The notes beneath the pieces are model-generated. The model did no database searches and was not told the DNA's origin. It saw nothing but the letters and a program-made list of their open reading frames with translations. A program made the translations under genes and the position numbers. Shown here piece after piece: positions 24,159-32,358 of a DNA stretch of 37,475 nt (positions are counted from its first letter, which is position 1; each line of letters starts with the position of its first letter). Source of the stretch: an uncultured Bacteroidales bacterium (GTDB lineage Bacteria; Bacteroidota; Bacteroidia; Bacteroidales; P3); assembly GCA_900318665.1 (NCBI GenBank), contig ONLQ01000017.1, forward strand, positions 1-37,475. Reading direction: 5' to 3'.

Positions 24159-25280
24159 CTACCAGGCGAGGCCGTGCTTTACACACCATTGCTGGGCTGT
24201 CTTGTTGCCGAGTTTGGCGGACTTTTTGTAGCAGTTTTTCTCCTTTTGGGCGTTGTTCTGCTTGTTGTACAGGTCGGCCATCATCAGATAGGTCTCGGCA
24301 TCGGTGTTGTCTATCTGCGTGGCGCGGATATAGGCCTGCACCGCCTTACGGTAGTCGCCACTGGCGGTGTAGGTGCGTCCCTGGCCTTTGTGCCCCTCGG
24401 CGGAATTGGGGTCCACCAGGGTGGCTTTCTTGAAATAGGCCTGCGCCTGCTCGTAATGGTTCTCGTCGCAGTAGATATTGCCTATGCGTATCAGCGCGTT
24501 AAGGTTGCTGCTGTCCATCTGCAGTATCCTCTCGTAGCACGCCACGGCGCGCTGGCTGTCGCCCTTGATGGTGTAGGCTCGCCCCAGAGCGCTGTAAAGT
24601 TTCGTTGACTTGGGGTGGAGTTTCATCCCTTTCTTGATGTGTATAATAGCTGTCTCGCTGTTGTTGCGCAGGCAGTACATCGTGGCAAGGTTGTAGTAGG
24701 CATCGACATCGCCGCTGTCCAGCGCCACGGCCTTGCGGAAATGCTGCAGTGCCTCGTTGTCGGCCCCTTTGCGGAAGCAGATGACGCCCATGACGTTGTG
24801 GGCTCGCGCGTCAGCTGGGTCCTCTTTCAGGGCCTTGGTGGCCCACGAGTAGGCATTGATATGCTTGCCTGCCGCGCTCTCGCACAGCGCCAGCGTTGCC
24901 ATTGGCGACGACTTTGCGCCAAGTTCTATGGCGTGTTCTGCCGCGCTGCGCGCCTCGTCCCAGCGTTTCAACTCGCCAAGACAGCGCGCCCTGTGCGACA
25001 AACCTTCGGCGTTGACGGCATGGCTCAGCAGGTCGGCGGCCTCGCCATAGCGTTCCATCTGCTCCATCATGACGCCCAGACGCAGATAGGCCTCGACCGA
25101 CGAATCGGCATCAATGGCTTTGCGATAATAGTCCTCCGCACGCTCCATAAGCCCGTTGGACTCGGCGGCAATGCCTTTGCGCAGCCATTCCGATGACTCC
25201 TGCCCATAGGCGGCCACCCCGCATAACACAAACAAAGACAAACAGATAGAAGCAAAAAGATGTCTTATTATATTGTACAT
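24159..25280 (-). CDS. Secreted tetratricopeptide-repeat protein
   Basis: I start at the ATG 25278-25280 (373 residues), since it gives a signal peptide, MYNIIRHLFASICLSLFVLCGVAAYGQ; the frame extends 14 codons further but those overlie the promoter. About nine or ten TPR units follow with regular 34-residue spacing, for example AEDYYRKAIDADSSVEAYLRLGVMM, ALQHFRKAVALDSGDVDAYYNLATMY, AVACYERILQMDSSNLNALIRIGNIY and AQAYFKKATLVDPNSAEGHKGQG. Such proteins are protein-interaction scaffolds in the periplasm; the partner is unknown. Divergent from dnaB, with a good -7 element (TATCTTTG, 25289-25296). Confidence 0.88.
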   Translation of the reverse strand: MYNIIRHLFASICLSLFVLCGVAAYGQESSEWLRKGIAAESNGLMERAEDYYRKAIDADSSVEAYLRLGVMMEQMERYGEAADLLSHAVNAEGLSHRARCLGELKRWDEARSAAEHAIELGAKSSPMATLALCESAAGKHINAYSWATKALKEDPADARAHNVMGVICFRKGADNEALQHFRKAVALDSGDVDAYYNLATMYCLRNNSETAIIHIKKGMKLHPKSTKLYSALGRAYTIKGDSQRAVACYERILQMDSSNLNALIRIGNIYCDENHYEQAQAYFKKATLVDPNSAEGHKGQGRTYTASGDYRKAVQAYIRATQIDNTDAETYLMMADLYNKQNNAQKEKNCYKKSAKLGNKTAQQWCVKHGLAW

Positions 25281-25288
25281 AATACTTA

Positions 25289-25296
25289 CAAAGATA
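25289..25296 (-). promoter_or_regulatory. -7 element of the TPR gene
   Basis: TATCTTTG on the minus strand, 8 bases before the chosen ATG at 25280. The nearest TTTG upstream (25320-25323) is 23 bases away, longer than the usual 19, so the promoter may be weaker. It places transcription start at or very near the start codon. Confidence 0.55.
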
Positions 25297-25375
25297 TAAA
25301 AAAAGGTGATAGCGTAAGACAAAGACTGGCTGTGTCTTGTTCATAAAAAAAACGAAACGGAACGCAAAAACCACG

Positions 25376-25383
25376 TACCTTTG
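25376..25383 (+). promoter_or_regulatory. -7 element of dnaB, 5 bases from the first ATG
   Basis: TACCTTTG fits TAnnTTTG. Transcription would begin at about 25389, which is the first ATG, so either the message is leaderless or translation uses the second Met at codon 15 (25431). Confidence 0.5.
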
Positions 25384-25388
25384 CCGAC

Positions 25389-26975
25389 ATGGAAACAACA
25401 ACACGCAAGCCTGCAACGAGTAGAGACAGAATGTCTTACGCCAAAGTGTCGGAACTAAACGGCAAAACGCCGCCGCAAGCCGTAGAACTCGAAAAATCGG
25501 TCCTCGGCGCCCTAATGCTCGACCAGAACGCACTCTCCAACACCATAGAGTCGCTCCACGAAGGCTGTTTCTACCGCCCCGAACACCAGACCATTTTCCG
25601 CGCCATTCGCAAGTTGTTTGACCAAAACAAGGCGGTTGACCTCCTCATGGTTGTCAACCAGTTGCGACAGGACGGCGAACTGCAGGCCGCTGGCGGCACC
25701 TACTATGTGTCGGACCTGACCAACAACGTGGTGAGCGCCGCGCACATCGACTATCACACGCAGGTGCTTATTGAGAAATATATCCAGCGTGAGATTATCA
25801 GGGTTTCGACCGAAAGTCTGACCTCAGCCTACGACGAGACCACCGACGTGGTTGACCTGCTGGACCGCACCGAGCAGAAGTTGATGGACATCAACGACAA
25901 GAACTTCAAGCGCGACATACTGCCCATAGGCGACCTTGTGAAGAGTGCTAACGACCTCATCGTCAGTGCGCAAGAGGCCAACAAGAATCCCGGAGGCGAA
26001 GGCACCATGGGCGTGTATAGCGGACTGACCAACCTCGACCGCCACACCGCTGGCTTCCAGCCTGGCACCCTCATCATTCTTGCAGGCCGTCCCGCCATGG
26101 GTAAGACTGCACTGGCACTCAGCATGGCACGCAATATGGCCGTTGACCTGCGCAAACCCATTGCCTTCTTCTCGCTCGAAATGTCGGGCGAAGAACTCGC
26201 CATGCGACTCATCTCCGGCGAAGCCGAAATACCCGGCGAGGACCTGAAAAAAGGCCGCGAACTGTTGCCTCACGAACAGATTGCCCTCTCGCAGAAATCG
26301 CAAATACTGGCAAATGCCCCCATCTATATCGACTCCACGTCACAACTCTCTATCTTCGAACTTCGCGCCAAATGCCGCCGACTGAAACAGAACCACGACA
26401 TACAGATGGTTTTCATCGACTATCTGCAACTCATGACCGCTGGCGGCGATTTGTCACGCAACGGCAATCGTGAGCAGGAAATCAGCACCATCTCGCGACA
26501 ACTGAAAGCCCTGTCGAAAGAATTGGGAATACCCGTGCTGGCGCTATCGCAACTCAGCCGTGCCGTCGAGACCCGTGGCGGCAGCAAGCAGCCGCAACTG
26601 AGCGACCTGCGTGAGTCGGGCGCCATCGAGCAGGACGCAGACATCGTTATGTTCGTCTATCGTCCCGAATACTACAACATTCCCGAATACGAAGACGGCA
26701 CCCCTACCGCTGGCAAAGCCGACATCATCATTGCCAAGCATCGTAGCGGCAGCCCCGGAACCGTGCGCGTGCGCTTTAACAGCAAGTTCGTGCGATTCCT
26801 TAACGACGACAACTTCGACGAGCCTCGCCAGTTTGCCACCACCATTTCCAACACAGATTACAGCAGCGCGGCAGGCAACGGCGGCATAATGCCAAACAAC
26901 AATAGTTTCGACTCTATGTCAAATCCCGACTCGCCCGATTTCGGAGTCCCCGTCGATAACGACCCGCCATTCTAA
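25389..26975 (+). CDS. dnaB: Replicative DNA helicase
   Basis: A 528-residue hexameric 5'-to-3' helicase of the replication fork. The N-terminal DnaB domain (from PPQAVELEKSVLGALMLDQ, residues 28-46) mediates the primase contact; a linker follows, then the RecA-like domain with Walker A GRPAMGKT (233-240), Walker B MVFIDYLQLM, the DnaB motif LSQLSRAVETR and the arginine-finger region KHRSGSPGTVRVRF. The C-terminal about 45 residues form an Asn/Asp/Ser-rich tail. No intein is present. The true start may be Met15 (MSYAKVSELNGK), because the promoter sits almost on the first ATG. Partner primase dnaG lies 7 kb away on the other strand. Confidence 0.95.
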   Translation: METTTRKPATSRDRMSYAKVSELNGKTPPQAVELEKSVLGALMLDQNALSNTIESLHEGCFYRPEHQTIFRAIRKLFDQNKAVDLLMVVNQLRQDGELQAAGGTYYVSDLTNNVVSAAHIDYHTQVLIEKYIQREIIRVSTESLTSAYDETTDVVDLLDRTEQKLMDINDKNFKRDILPIGDLVKSANDLIVSAQEANKNPGGEGTMGVYSGLTNLDRHTAGFQPGTLIILAGRPAMGKTALALSMARNMAVDLRKPIAFFSLEMSGEELAMRLISGEAEIPGEDLKKGRELLPHEQIALSQKSQILANAPIYIDSTSQLSIFELRAKCRRLKQNHDIQMVFIDYLQLMTAGGDLSRNGNREQEISTISRQLKALSKELGIPVLALSQLSRAVETRGGSKQPQLSDLRESGAIEQDADIVMFVYRPEYYNIPEYEDGTPTAGKADIIIAKHRSGSPGTVRVRFNSKFVRFLNDDNFDEPRQFATTISNTDYSSAAGNGGIMPNNNSFDSMSNPDSPDFGVPVDNDPPF

Positions 26976-27061
26976 ACAATAACTGCCTAACTTTACAACA
27001 AAAGAACGTTTCTCACGTTTTAATGTAATATCGAATTCAAAATTCATAACAATAAATAAAA

Positions 27062-28099
27062 ATGGAAAAGAAAGACCTTTTGAAAGAAACCATCCAGCAC
27101 ATCGACATCAAGAAGTACGACTCCACAACCCTCATTGATGCCATGCGCGGAATGTCATTCACCAGCCGCGACACCGCTCGCGCAGCCGACATACTCACCA
27201 TGATGTGCCGCGAAAAAGAATGTACCAACATCCTAACCCTCGCAGGCTCAACCAGTGCAGCAGGCTGCATGCAGGTTTACGTTGACATGGTCCGCAACAA
27301 GATGATTGACGTCGTAGTCTCCACCGGAGCCTCCATCATCGACATGGACCTCTTCGAAGCCCTCGGATTCAAACACTATGTAGGAACCAAAGAAAACGTC
27401 ATCCCCGACACCACCCTCCGCGAACTCTACATCGACCGCATCTACGACACCTTCATCGACGAAGAAGAACTGCAGGCCTGCGACAACTCCACCTACGAAC
27501 TGGCCAACATGCTCGAGGCCCGTCCCTACAGCAGCCGCGAATTCATCTACGAACTCGGCAAATGGCTCCACAACGGCCGCGCCGTCAAGAAAGACAGCCT
27601 CATACAGACCTGCTACGAATGCGGCGTGCCTATCTTCTGCCCCGCCTTCAGCGACTGCAGCGCAGGCTTCGGCATCGGCAAACACCAGTGGGAGCGTGCC
27701 CAGAAAGGCGAGAAATACCTCAGCATCGACTCCGTAGCCGATTTCGTCGAACTCACCAAAATCAAGATGGCTGCTCCCCAGACAGGCCTCTTCATGGTCG
27801 GCGGCGGCACACCCAAGAACTTCGCACAGGACACCGTAGTCTGCGCCGAAATCCTCGGCCACGAAGTGCCCATGCACAAATACGCTATCCAGATAACCGT
27901 TGCCGACGTGCGCGATGGCGCCTGCTCCTCCTCCACCCTCCTCGAAGCCGGCAGTTGGGGCAAAGTCGACGACAAACTCCAGCAGATGGTCTATGCCGAA
28001 GGTACCACGGTAATCCCAGCCATAGCCTCCTACGTCTACCACAACAACGCTTGGAAAGACCGCGAATACAAAAACTGGCAGAAAATCTTCCAGAAATAA
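27062..28099 (+). CDS. Deoxyhypusine-synthase-like protein
   Basis: A 345-residue member of the deoxyhypusine synthase fold, NAD-dependent enzymes that transfer an aminobutyl group from spermidine. The catalytic lysine is present: K301 in LLEAGSWGK, equivalent to the SWGK Lys of the human enzyme. Also seen are AGSTSAAGCMQVYVDMVRN (residues 61-79), VSTGASIIDMD, a histidine/acid cluster in AGFGIGKHQWER, and MVGGGTPKNF (245-254) for NAD. Bacteria lack eIF5A, so protein hypusination is not expected; some bacterial homologues are homospermidine synthases. No polyamine genes neighbour it. It is preceded by dnaB with an 86-base gap and followed by a strong terminator. Confidence 0.87.
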   Translation: MEKKDLLKETIQHIDIKKYDSTTLIDAMRGMSFTSRDTARAADILTMMCREKECTNILTLAGSTSAAGCMQVYVDMVRNKMIDVVVSTGASIIDMDLFEALGFKHYVGTKENVIPDTTLRELYIDRIYDTFIDEEELQACDNSTYELANMLEARPYSSREFIYELGKWLHNGRAVKKDSLIQTCYECGVPIFCPAFSDCSAGFGIGKHQWERAQKGEKYLSIDSVADFVELTKIKMAAPQTGLFMVGGGTPKNFAQDTVVCAEILGHEVPMHKYAIQITVADVRDGACSSSTLLEAGSWGKVDDKLQQMVYAEGTTVIPAIASYVYHNNAWKDREYKNWQKIFQK

Positions 28100-28121
28100 A
28101 GATTTGCATCATCAATGAAAC

Positions 28122-28160
28122 AAAGGCTGTCGAAAAAGAACGACAGCCTTTGTTTTTTTA
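28122..28160 (+). terminator. Intrinsic terminator after the DHS-like gene
   Basis: Perfect 11-bp stem AAAGGCTGTCG (28122-28132), loop of 8, CGACAGCCTTT (28141-28151), followed by GTTTTTTTATG. It ends the dnaB/DHS-like transcription unit. Confidence 0.9.
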
Positions 28161-28220
28161 TGCCTTATTCGTTTTGCCACGACATTCGCACAAACCTCTT
28201 TCATAGGCTATGCGGACTGT

Positions 28221-28253
28221 CTTTTGAGTTATTATGTGTTAATAACTTTTGAG
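28221..28253. repeat. Palindrome flanked by direct repeats
   Basis: CTTTTGAG at 28221-28228 and again at 28246-28253. Between them GTTATTA (28228-28234) and TAATAAC (28240-28246) are complementary across a 5-base spacer. It lies upstream of the PUR-alpha-like/parAB operon. Confidence 0.65.
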
Positions 28254-28284
28254 GTGCAGGGCTTACCGCTTGAAAAAAAACTGC

Positions 28285-28292
28285 TACTTTTG
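28285..28292 (+). promoter_or_regulatory. -7 element for the PUR-alpha-like/parAB operon
   Basis: TACTTTTG fits TAnnTTTG and lies 127 bases upstream of the ATG at 28420, implying a long leader. No -33 TTTG at 19 bases. Confidence 0.4.
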
Positions 28293-28419
28293 CCATTGCG
28301 TTTTTGGAAAAATACATACTCCCGCAGTCTATCCTAACGTTTGCACCGCCACTACTCCCCTACTCCCGAAACGCGCAGCATCTCGCTTATTGACAATTCA
28401 TTAACACAAGGATTATATT

Positions 28420-28779
28420 ATGGAATACAGAGACAACAAAAAAGAAGAACTCTACTCGCAGGTTATTCCCGCTGGCAAACGTCGCTATTTCTTCGACGTG
28501 AAGGCCACTCGCGGCGGCGACAAGTTCGTCACCATCACCGAAAGCCGTAAGATTTTCGACAACAATACGGGCGAGTTCTATTTTGACAAGAACAAACTGT
28601 TCCTTTATAAAGAAGATTTCGAGAAGTTCCAGCAAGGCCTCGCCAACGCCCTGTCGTTCATTGAGACAGGCATCGAGCCTCCCCCAGTGGTGGTTGAAGA
28701 CGAGAATCACGAAGCCCCCTCGAGCAACATCAATATCGACGGGTCTGCTGTTTTGGACGACATCAATTTCACTTTATAA
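28420..28779 (+). CDS. PUR-alpha-like DNA/RNA-binding protein (DUF3276)
   Basis: A 119-residue protein of the DUF3276 family, the small bacterial PUR domain. The core, ELYSQVIPAGKRRYFFDVKATRGGDKFVTITESRKI and FDKNKLFLYKEDFEKFQQGLANAL, gives the beta-strand plus helix repeat that binds single-stranded DNA and RNA; the C-terminal about 35 residues are acidic and probably disordered. The family is widespread in Bacteroidetes; the Borrelia homologue BpuR binds DNA and RNA. It is 6 bases upstream of parA, so it is very likely cotranscribed with the segregation genes. Its role in segregation is only suggested by position. Confidence 0.9.
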   Translation: MEYRDNKKEELYSQVIPAGKRRYFFDVKATRGGDKFVTITESRKIFDNNTGEFYFDKNKLFLYKEDFEKFQQGLANALSFIETGIEPPPVVVEDENHEAPSSNINIDGSAVLDDINFTL

Positions 28780-28785
28780 CAGGAT

Positions 28786-29556
28786 ATGGGTAAAATCATT
28801 GCCATAGCCAATCAGAAAGGCGGCGTAGGCAAGACGACCACGGCCACCAACCTTAGCGCAGCCCTGGCCATAAGGGACTACAAGGTGCTGCTCGTCGATG
28901 CCGACCCGCAGGCTAACGCCACATCGGGCCTGGGCGTGAACCCCGACAACGTGGAAAACAGCGTCTATGAGTGTCTGCTGGGACAGGCTCAGGCAAAAGA
29001 CTGCATTGTCGAAACCACTACGCCCAACCTCTGGCTCCTGCCCACGAGAATAGACCTCGTTGGCGCGGAATTGGAACTGGTGAACGTGGAGAAACGCGAA
29101 TACTACCTCTCGCGCGCCATTGCTCCAGTCAAAGACGACTACGATTTCATCTTCATCGACTGCTCGCCGTCGCTCGGCCTCATCACCGTCAACGCCCTTA
29201 CAGCCGCCGACTCGGTGCTGATACCCATACAGAGCGAGTATTTCGCCCTCGAAGGTCTTGGCAAACTGCTCAACACGGTGCGCATAGTGCAGACGCGACT
29301 CAACAAGGAACTCACCATCGAGGGCCTGCTGATAACGATGTACGACGGCCGTCTGAAACTGGCTCGCCAAGTGGTGGAAGATGTGCGCAAACATTTCAGC
29401 CATCTGGTGTTCGATACCCTGATTTTCCGCAACACACGCCTTGCCGAGGCTCCGAGTTACGGGCAGCCCGTGATAATGACCGATGCCGACTGCGCTGGCT
29501 CGCTCAACTATCTGAACCTCGCAGCCGAACTGCTGAAACGCAATAAGTTAATCTAA
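28786..29556 (+). CDS. parA: Chromosome-partitioning ATPase ParA
   Basis: A 256-residue Walker-type ATPase of the Soj/ParA family. The deviant Walker A KGGVGKTT is at residues 11-18, VLLVDADPQANATSGLG carries motif A', and FIFIDCSPSLGLITVNAL is Walker B. The C-terminal RLAEAPSYGQPV motif is typical of chromosomal ParA. It binds DNA non-specifically in its ATP form and, with ParB, segregates chromosome origins. The gene is 5 bases before parB and 6 after the PUR-alpha-like gene. Length and motifs are normal. Confidence 0.95.
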   Translation: MGKIIAIANQKGGVGKTTTATNLSAALAIRDYKVLLVDADPQANATSGLGVNPDNVENSVYECLLGQAQAKDCIVETTTPNLWLLPTRIDLVGAELELVNVEKREYYLSRAIAPVKDDYDFIFIDCSPSLGLITVNALTAADSVLIPIQSEYFALEGLGKLLNTVRIVQTRLNKELTIEGLLITMYDGRLKLARQVVEDVRKHFSHLVFDTLIFRNTRLAEAPSYGQPVIMTDADCAGSLNYLNLAAELLKRNKLI

Positions 29557-29561
29557 CATTT

Positions 29562-30443
29562 ATGGCAAAAAAGACACCCAAAGGCTTAGGCCGCGGACTC
29601 GAATCGATACTTGGCGGCTCTATCCTCGACACAACGGAAGAGCCCAAGGCAACCGTAACAACCGCCATAGGCACTATCCCCCTCAACAAAATAGTTGCCA
29701 ACCCCTACCAGCCCCGCAAGGAATTTGACGAAGAGGCCCTCGAAGAGTTGGCACAGTCTATCCGCCAGCAAGGCGTCATCGCACCTATCACGGTGCGCCA
29801 AATGCCCGACGGCGAGTACCAACTCATTGCTGGTGAGCGGCGTTTCCGCGCATCGCAACGTGCCGGACTCAAAGAGATTCCAGCCTATATACGCATTGCA
29901 ACCGACGCACAGATGATGGAGATGGCACTGGTGGAGAATATCCAGCGCGAAAACCTCAACGCCATGGAGATTGCCTTCGCCTACAACGCCCTTATAGAGG
30001 AATGCCAACTGACACACGAGCAGTTGAGCGAGCGCGTGGGCAAAAACCGCTCCACCATTACCAACTATCTGCGCCTGCTCAACCTGCCAGCCGAAACACA
30101 GATGGCGTTGAGCAACGAGCAGATAAGCATGGCGCACGCTCGAGCCCTGATTAACGTCGAAGACCCCGAGCAGCACCTCGCCATACTCCACGAAATCATC
30201 AACCGCCAACTCTCGGTACATCAGACAGAGCAGATTGTCAAAGCCGCAAAGAAAGAGGCCAAACCCGCAGCCTTGAAGAAATCCGACCTGCCACAAGCCT
30301 TCGTGGAACGCCAGCGCCAACTGAAAAACGTGCTGCAGTCGGAGGTGGACATCCGTCGCTCTCGCCGTGGCAAAGGCACTCTCACCATTCACTTCAACAA
30401 CGATGCCGACTTTGAGCGTATTATGAAACTCCTGAACCAGTGA
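29562..30443 (+). CDS. parB: Chromosome-partitioning protein ParB
   Basis: A 293-residue CTP-dependent clamp. Landmarks: the N-terminal GLGRGLESILGG that stimulates ParA, the GERRFRAS box (91-98) of the CTP-binding domain, the ENIQRENLNAMEIA stretch, a helix-turn-helix at LTHEQLSERVGKNRSTITNYLRLLNLP (150-176) that binds parS, and a C-terminal dimer domain (GTLTIHFNNDADFERIMKLL). No canonical parS (TGTTTCACGTGAAACA) was found in the window. The stop overlaps the GTG start of the next gene by 4 bases. Confidence 0.95.
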   Translation: MAKKTPKGLGRGLESILGGSILDTTEEPKATVTTAIGTIPLNKIVANPYQPRKEFDEEALEELAQSIRQQGVIAPITVRQMPDGEYQLIAGERRFRASQRAGLKEIPAYIRIATDAQMMEMALVENIQRENLNAMEIAFAYNALIEECQLTHEQLSERVGKNRSTITNYLRLLNLPAETQMALSNEQISMAHARALINVEDPEQHLAILHEIINRQLSVHQTEQIVKAAKKEAKPAALKKSDLPQAFVERQRQLKNVLQSEVDIRRSRRGKGTLTIHFNNDADFERIMKLLNQ

Positions 30444-31066
30444 AACCGCTACTGTGGGTCATAGTCATGGCTGGCCTGTTTCTGCCGTCAATGGTTCTGG
30501 CTCAGCAAAATAGCGAACGACAGCCGATGCCGACTGCCGTTCGTAGTATTGTTGACACTACCGCCAAAGCCCCTGCGACAGACCTGCTCAAGGGCGAGAC
30601 AAAAGCCGTCGAGGCGCCCCATTCGCCCACCAAAGCCCTATATCTCTCCTTCCTGCCAGGCGCAGGACAGATATACAACCACCAGGCGTGGAAAGTACCT
30701 ATAATCTATGCACTGCTGGGCGGATTGAGTTACTGGTCTTATTCGTCGTATGGCGATATGAAGAAGTTTCGCGACGAATACCTAACCCGTGTCAACGGCG
30801 GCGCGCCACAACTCGAAGGCTACACCAACTACCCCGACGCCAACATCTACAATCTCTATGTGTCTAACAACCAGAACTTCCAACTTGCCATAGTGCTTGC
30901 CGTGGCCGTCTATGGGCTCAACCTGCTCGACGCCTACGTCTATGGCCACCTGTTCGACTTCCAGATAGACAACGACATATCGCTTTCCGTCACGCCATCG
31001 CTGATGCCCGCCTACGACATGACCCAGCCGTTCTCCCCCTCATTGTCGCTAAATCTCCGTTTTTAA
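30440..31066 (+). CDS. DUF5683-domain membrane protein
   Basis: A 208-residue protein starting at GTG (30440), coupled to parB by a GTGA overlap. It has a signal peptide (MKPLLWVIVMAGLFLPSMVLAQ), then a Ser/Thr/Lys-rich linker, and from about residue 64 the DUF5683 core: KALYLSFLPGAGQIYNHQAWKVPIIYALLGGLSYWSY, a tyrosine-rich stretch (YTNYPDANIYNLYVSNN) and a final membrane segment, FQLAIVLAVAVYGLNLLDAYVYG. The family is confined mainly to Bacteroidetes and lies after parB so regularly that a link between chromosome partition and the envelope is plausible, though not shown. C-terminus is beta-strand-like. Confidence 0.88.
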   Translation: MKPLLWVIVMAGLFLPSMVLAQQNSERQPMPTAVRSIVDTTAKAPATDLLKGETKAVEAPHSPTKALYLSFLPGAGQIYNHQAWKVPIIYALLGGLSYWSYSSYGDMKKFRDEYLTRVNGGAPQLEGYTNYPDANIYNLYVSNNQNFQLAIVLAVAVYGLNLLDAYVYGHLFDFQIDNDISLSVTPSLMPAYDMTQPFSPSLSLNLRF

Positions 31067-31083
31067 CAATTCGCACAATCCAT

Positions 31084-31119
31084 GCCACACAAAGCCTCAC
31101 ATAAAGAGAGGCTTGTGGC
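31084..31119. repeat. Bulged hairpin after the parAB operon
   Basis: GCCACACAAAGCCTC (31084-31098) pairs with GAGGCTTGTGGC (31108-31119), with a 3-base bulge and a 9-base loop. It is not followed by a T-run on either strand, so termination is uncertain. Confidence 0.45.
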
Positions 31120-31175
31120 AATAAAAGGAAACAAACAAAAACTAATTATAACAACCAATAAACACGTCTTGCAAG

Positions 31176-31877
31176 ATGTTAAACACACTTTTTATTCAAA
31201 ACGACCCGACCGGTGTTGAGACCGTTGCCGAAGCCGCAGTCTCCACCGTAGAGAAAATCACCATCTTCGATATGGCCCTCAAAGGCGGCTGGATTATGGC
31301 CGTTCTCGCCCTTGGCCTTATCATGGCTCTCTACATCTTCATCGAACGCTATCTGGCGCTGCGCAATGCTCTGCGCGCCGAGTCCGACAATGCTTTCATG
31401 AACAACATCCGTCAATATATCCACAACGGCAATGTCGATGGCGCACGCTCGCTGGCCAAGCAGACCAACACCCCCATTGCCCACATGATTGACAAAGGCC
31501 TCTCTCGTCTTGGCCGTCCGCTGCCCGACATTCAGGCCGCCATCGAGAACGTTGGCCGTCTCGAAGTGGCACGCCTCGAAAAAGGCGCGTCGCTCGTGGC
31601 AACCATCGCATCGCTCGGACCCATGCTGGGCTTCCTTGGCACCGTTACGGGTATGGTTACGGCTTTTCAGGACATGGCACACGCTGGCAACAACATCGAG
31701 ATTGCTGTCCTCGCCACCGGTATCTACGAGGCCATGGTGACAACCGTCGGAGGCCTTATCGTCGGTATCATTGCCTATTTCCTCTACAACCTGCTGGTGA
31801 CCCGCATCAACAAGGTGGTGAACACCCTTGAGACCCGCGCCACGGAGTTCATGGACCTGCTGCACGAACCCGCATAA
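31176..31877 (+). CDS. exbB: ExbB/TolQ/MotA-family proton channel protein
   Basis: A 233-residue inner-membrane protein with three helices: GGWIMAVLALGLIMALYIFIE (about 37-57), SLVATIASLGPMLGFLGTVTGMV (about 139-161) and AMVTTVGGLIVGIIAYFLYNLLV (about 187-209). The GFLGTVTGM and TTVGGLIVGI segments match ExbB/TolQ. With ExbD it converts proton-motive force into movement of a TonB-type partner. The following genes are exbD (about 60 bases on) and a TonB-type protein, so a complete energy-transducing system is encoded. The N-terminal about 35 residues are a variable extension. Confidence 0.9.
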   Translation: MLNTLFIQNDPTGVETVAEAAVSTVEKITIFDMALKGGWIMAVLALGLIMALYIFIERYLALRNALRAESDNAFMNNIRQYIHNGNVDGARSLAKQTNTPIAHMIDKGLSRLGRPLPDIQAAIENVGRLEVARLEKGASLVATIASLGPMLGFLGTVTGMVTAFQDMAHAGNNIEIAVLATGIYEAMVTTVGGLIVGIIAYFLYNLLVTRINKVVNTLETRATEFMDLLHEPA

Positions 31878-31938
31878 TGGAATAGACCCACTACTCCTAT
31901 CAGCATACTCCCCAAAGAACCCAAACCAAGATACATTT

Positions 31939-32352
31939 ATGATTAGAAGCCAAAATCAGATTCGCATAGAGAGTTCCTCGTCCACCATGTCGGACTTGGT
32001 CTTTCTGCTGCTAATCTTTTTCATGATAACATCCACGCTCATCAGCCCCAACGCCGTGAAACTGCTGCTGCCAGAAAGCAAGAGCAAGACCATGGCAAAG
32101 CAGAACGTGACGGTTTACATTGACGAGAACAACACCTTCTATGTCGGCGACACCCCTGCCGCTCCCGAAGACCTTGAGACCCTCATCGCGTCGGGCATTG
32201 AGGCTGGCATCGACGACGCCTGCGTGGTGCTGCGCGCCGACAAGACCGTGCCGGTGCAATATGTGGTGAACGTCATTGACGCCGTGAACAGCATCAACGA
32301 GCGCAACTCGGTAAAACACAAAGTAATCCTGGCTACATCGCCTAAAAAATAG
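31939..32352 (+). CDS. exbD: ExbD/TolR-family protein
   Basis: A 137-residue protein from the ATG at 31939 (MIRSQNQIRIESSSSTMSDL); the upstream frame into exbB is not used by family members. It has one helix, LVFLLLIFFMITSTLI (20-35), with the conserved Asp (D19) at its cytoplasmic edge that carries the proton. The remainder is a periplasmic alpha/beta domain (VTVYIDENNTFYVGD, VVLRADKTVPVQYVVNVID). It ends in TAG. Partner of the ExbB protein upstream and of the TonB-type protein that starts 6 bases downstream. Confidence 0.92.
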   Translation: MIRSQNQIRIESSSSTMSDLVFLLLIFFMITSTLISPNAVKLLLPESKSKTMAKQNVTVYIDENNTFYVGDTPAAPEDLETLIASGIEAGIDDACVVLRADKTVPVQYVVNVIDAVNSINERNSVKHKVILATSPKK

Positions 32353-32358
32353 CATGCC

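Larger units (their letters stand above)
28100..28419. other. 320-base intergenic region before the parAB cluster
   Basis: No gene. It holds the terminator above, a pair of CTTTTGAG repeats flanking a palindrome (28221-28253) and a TACTTTTG element (28285-28292, plus) that may be the -7 box of the PUR-alpha-like gene; no TTTG is at the right distance. From 28330 the region is unstructured. Confidence 0.6.

Noticed and set aside
27248-28042. Long minus-strand frame (264 codons) opposite the DHS-like gene
   Set aside because: It is an antisense shadow of a well-conserved gene; its Val/Gly/Ala/Glu/Asp-rich translation mirrors the codon use of the plus strand.
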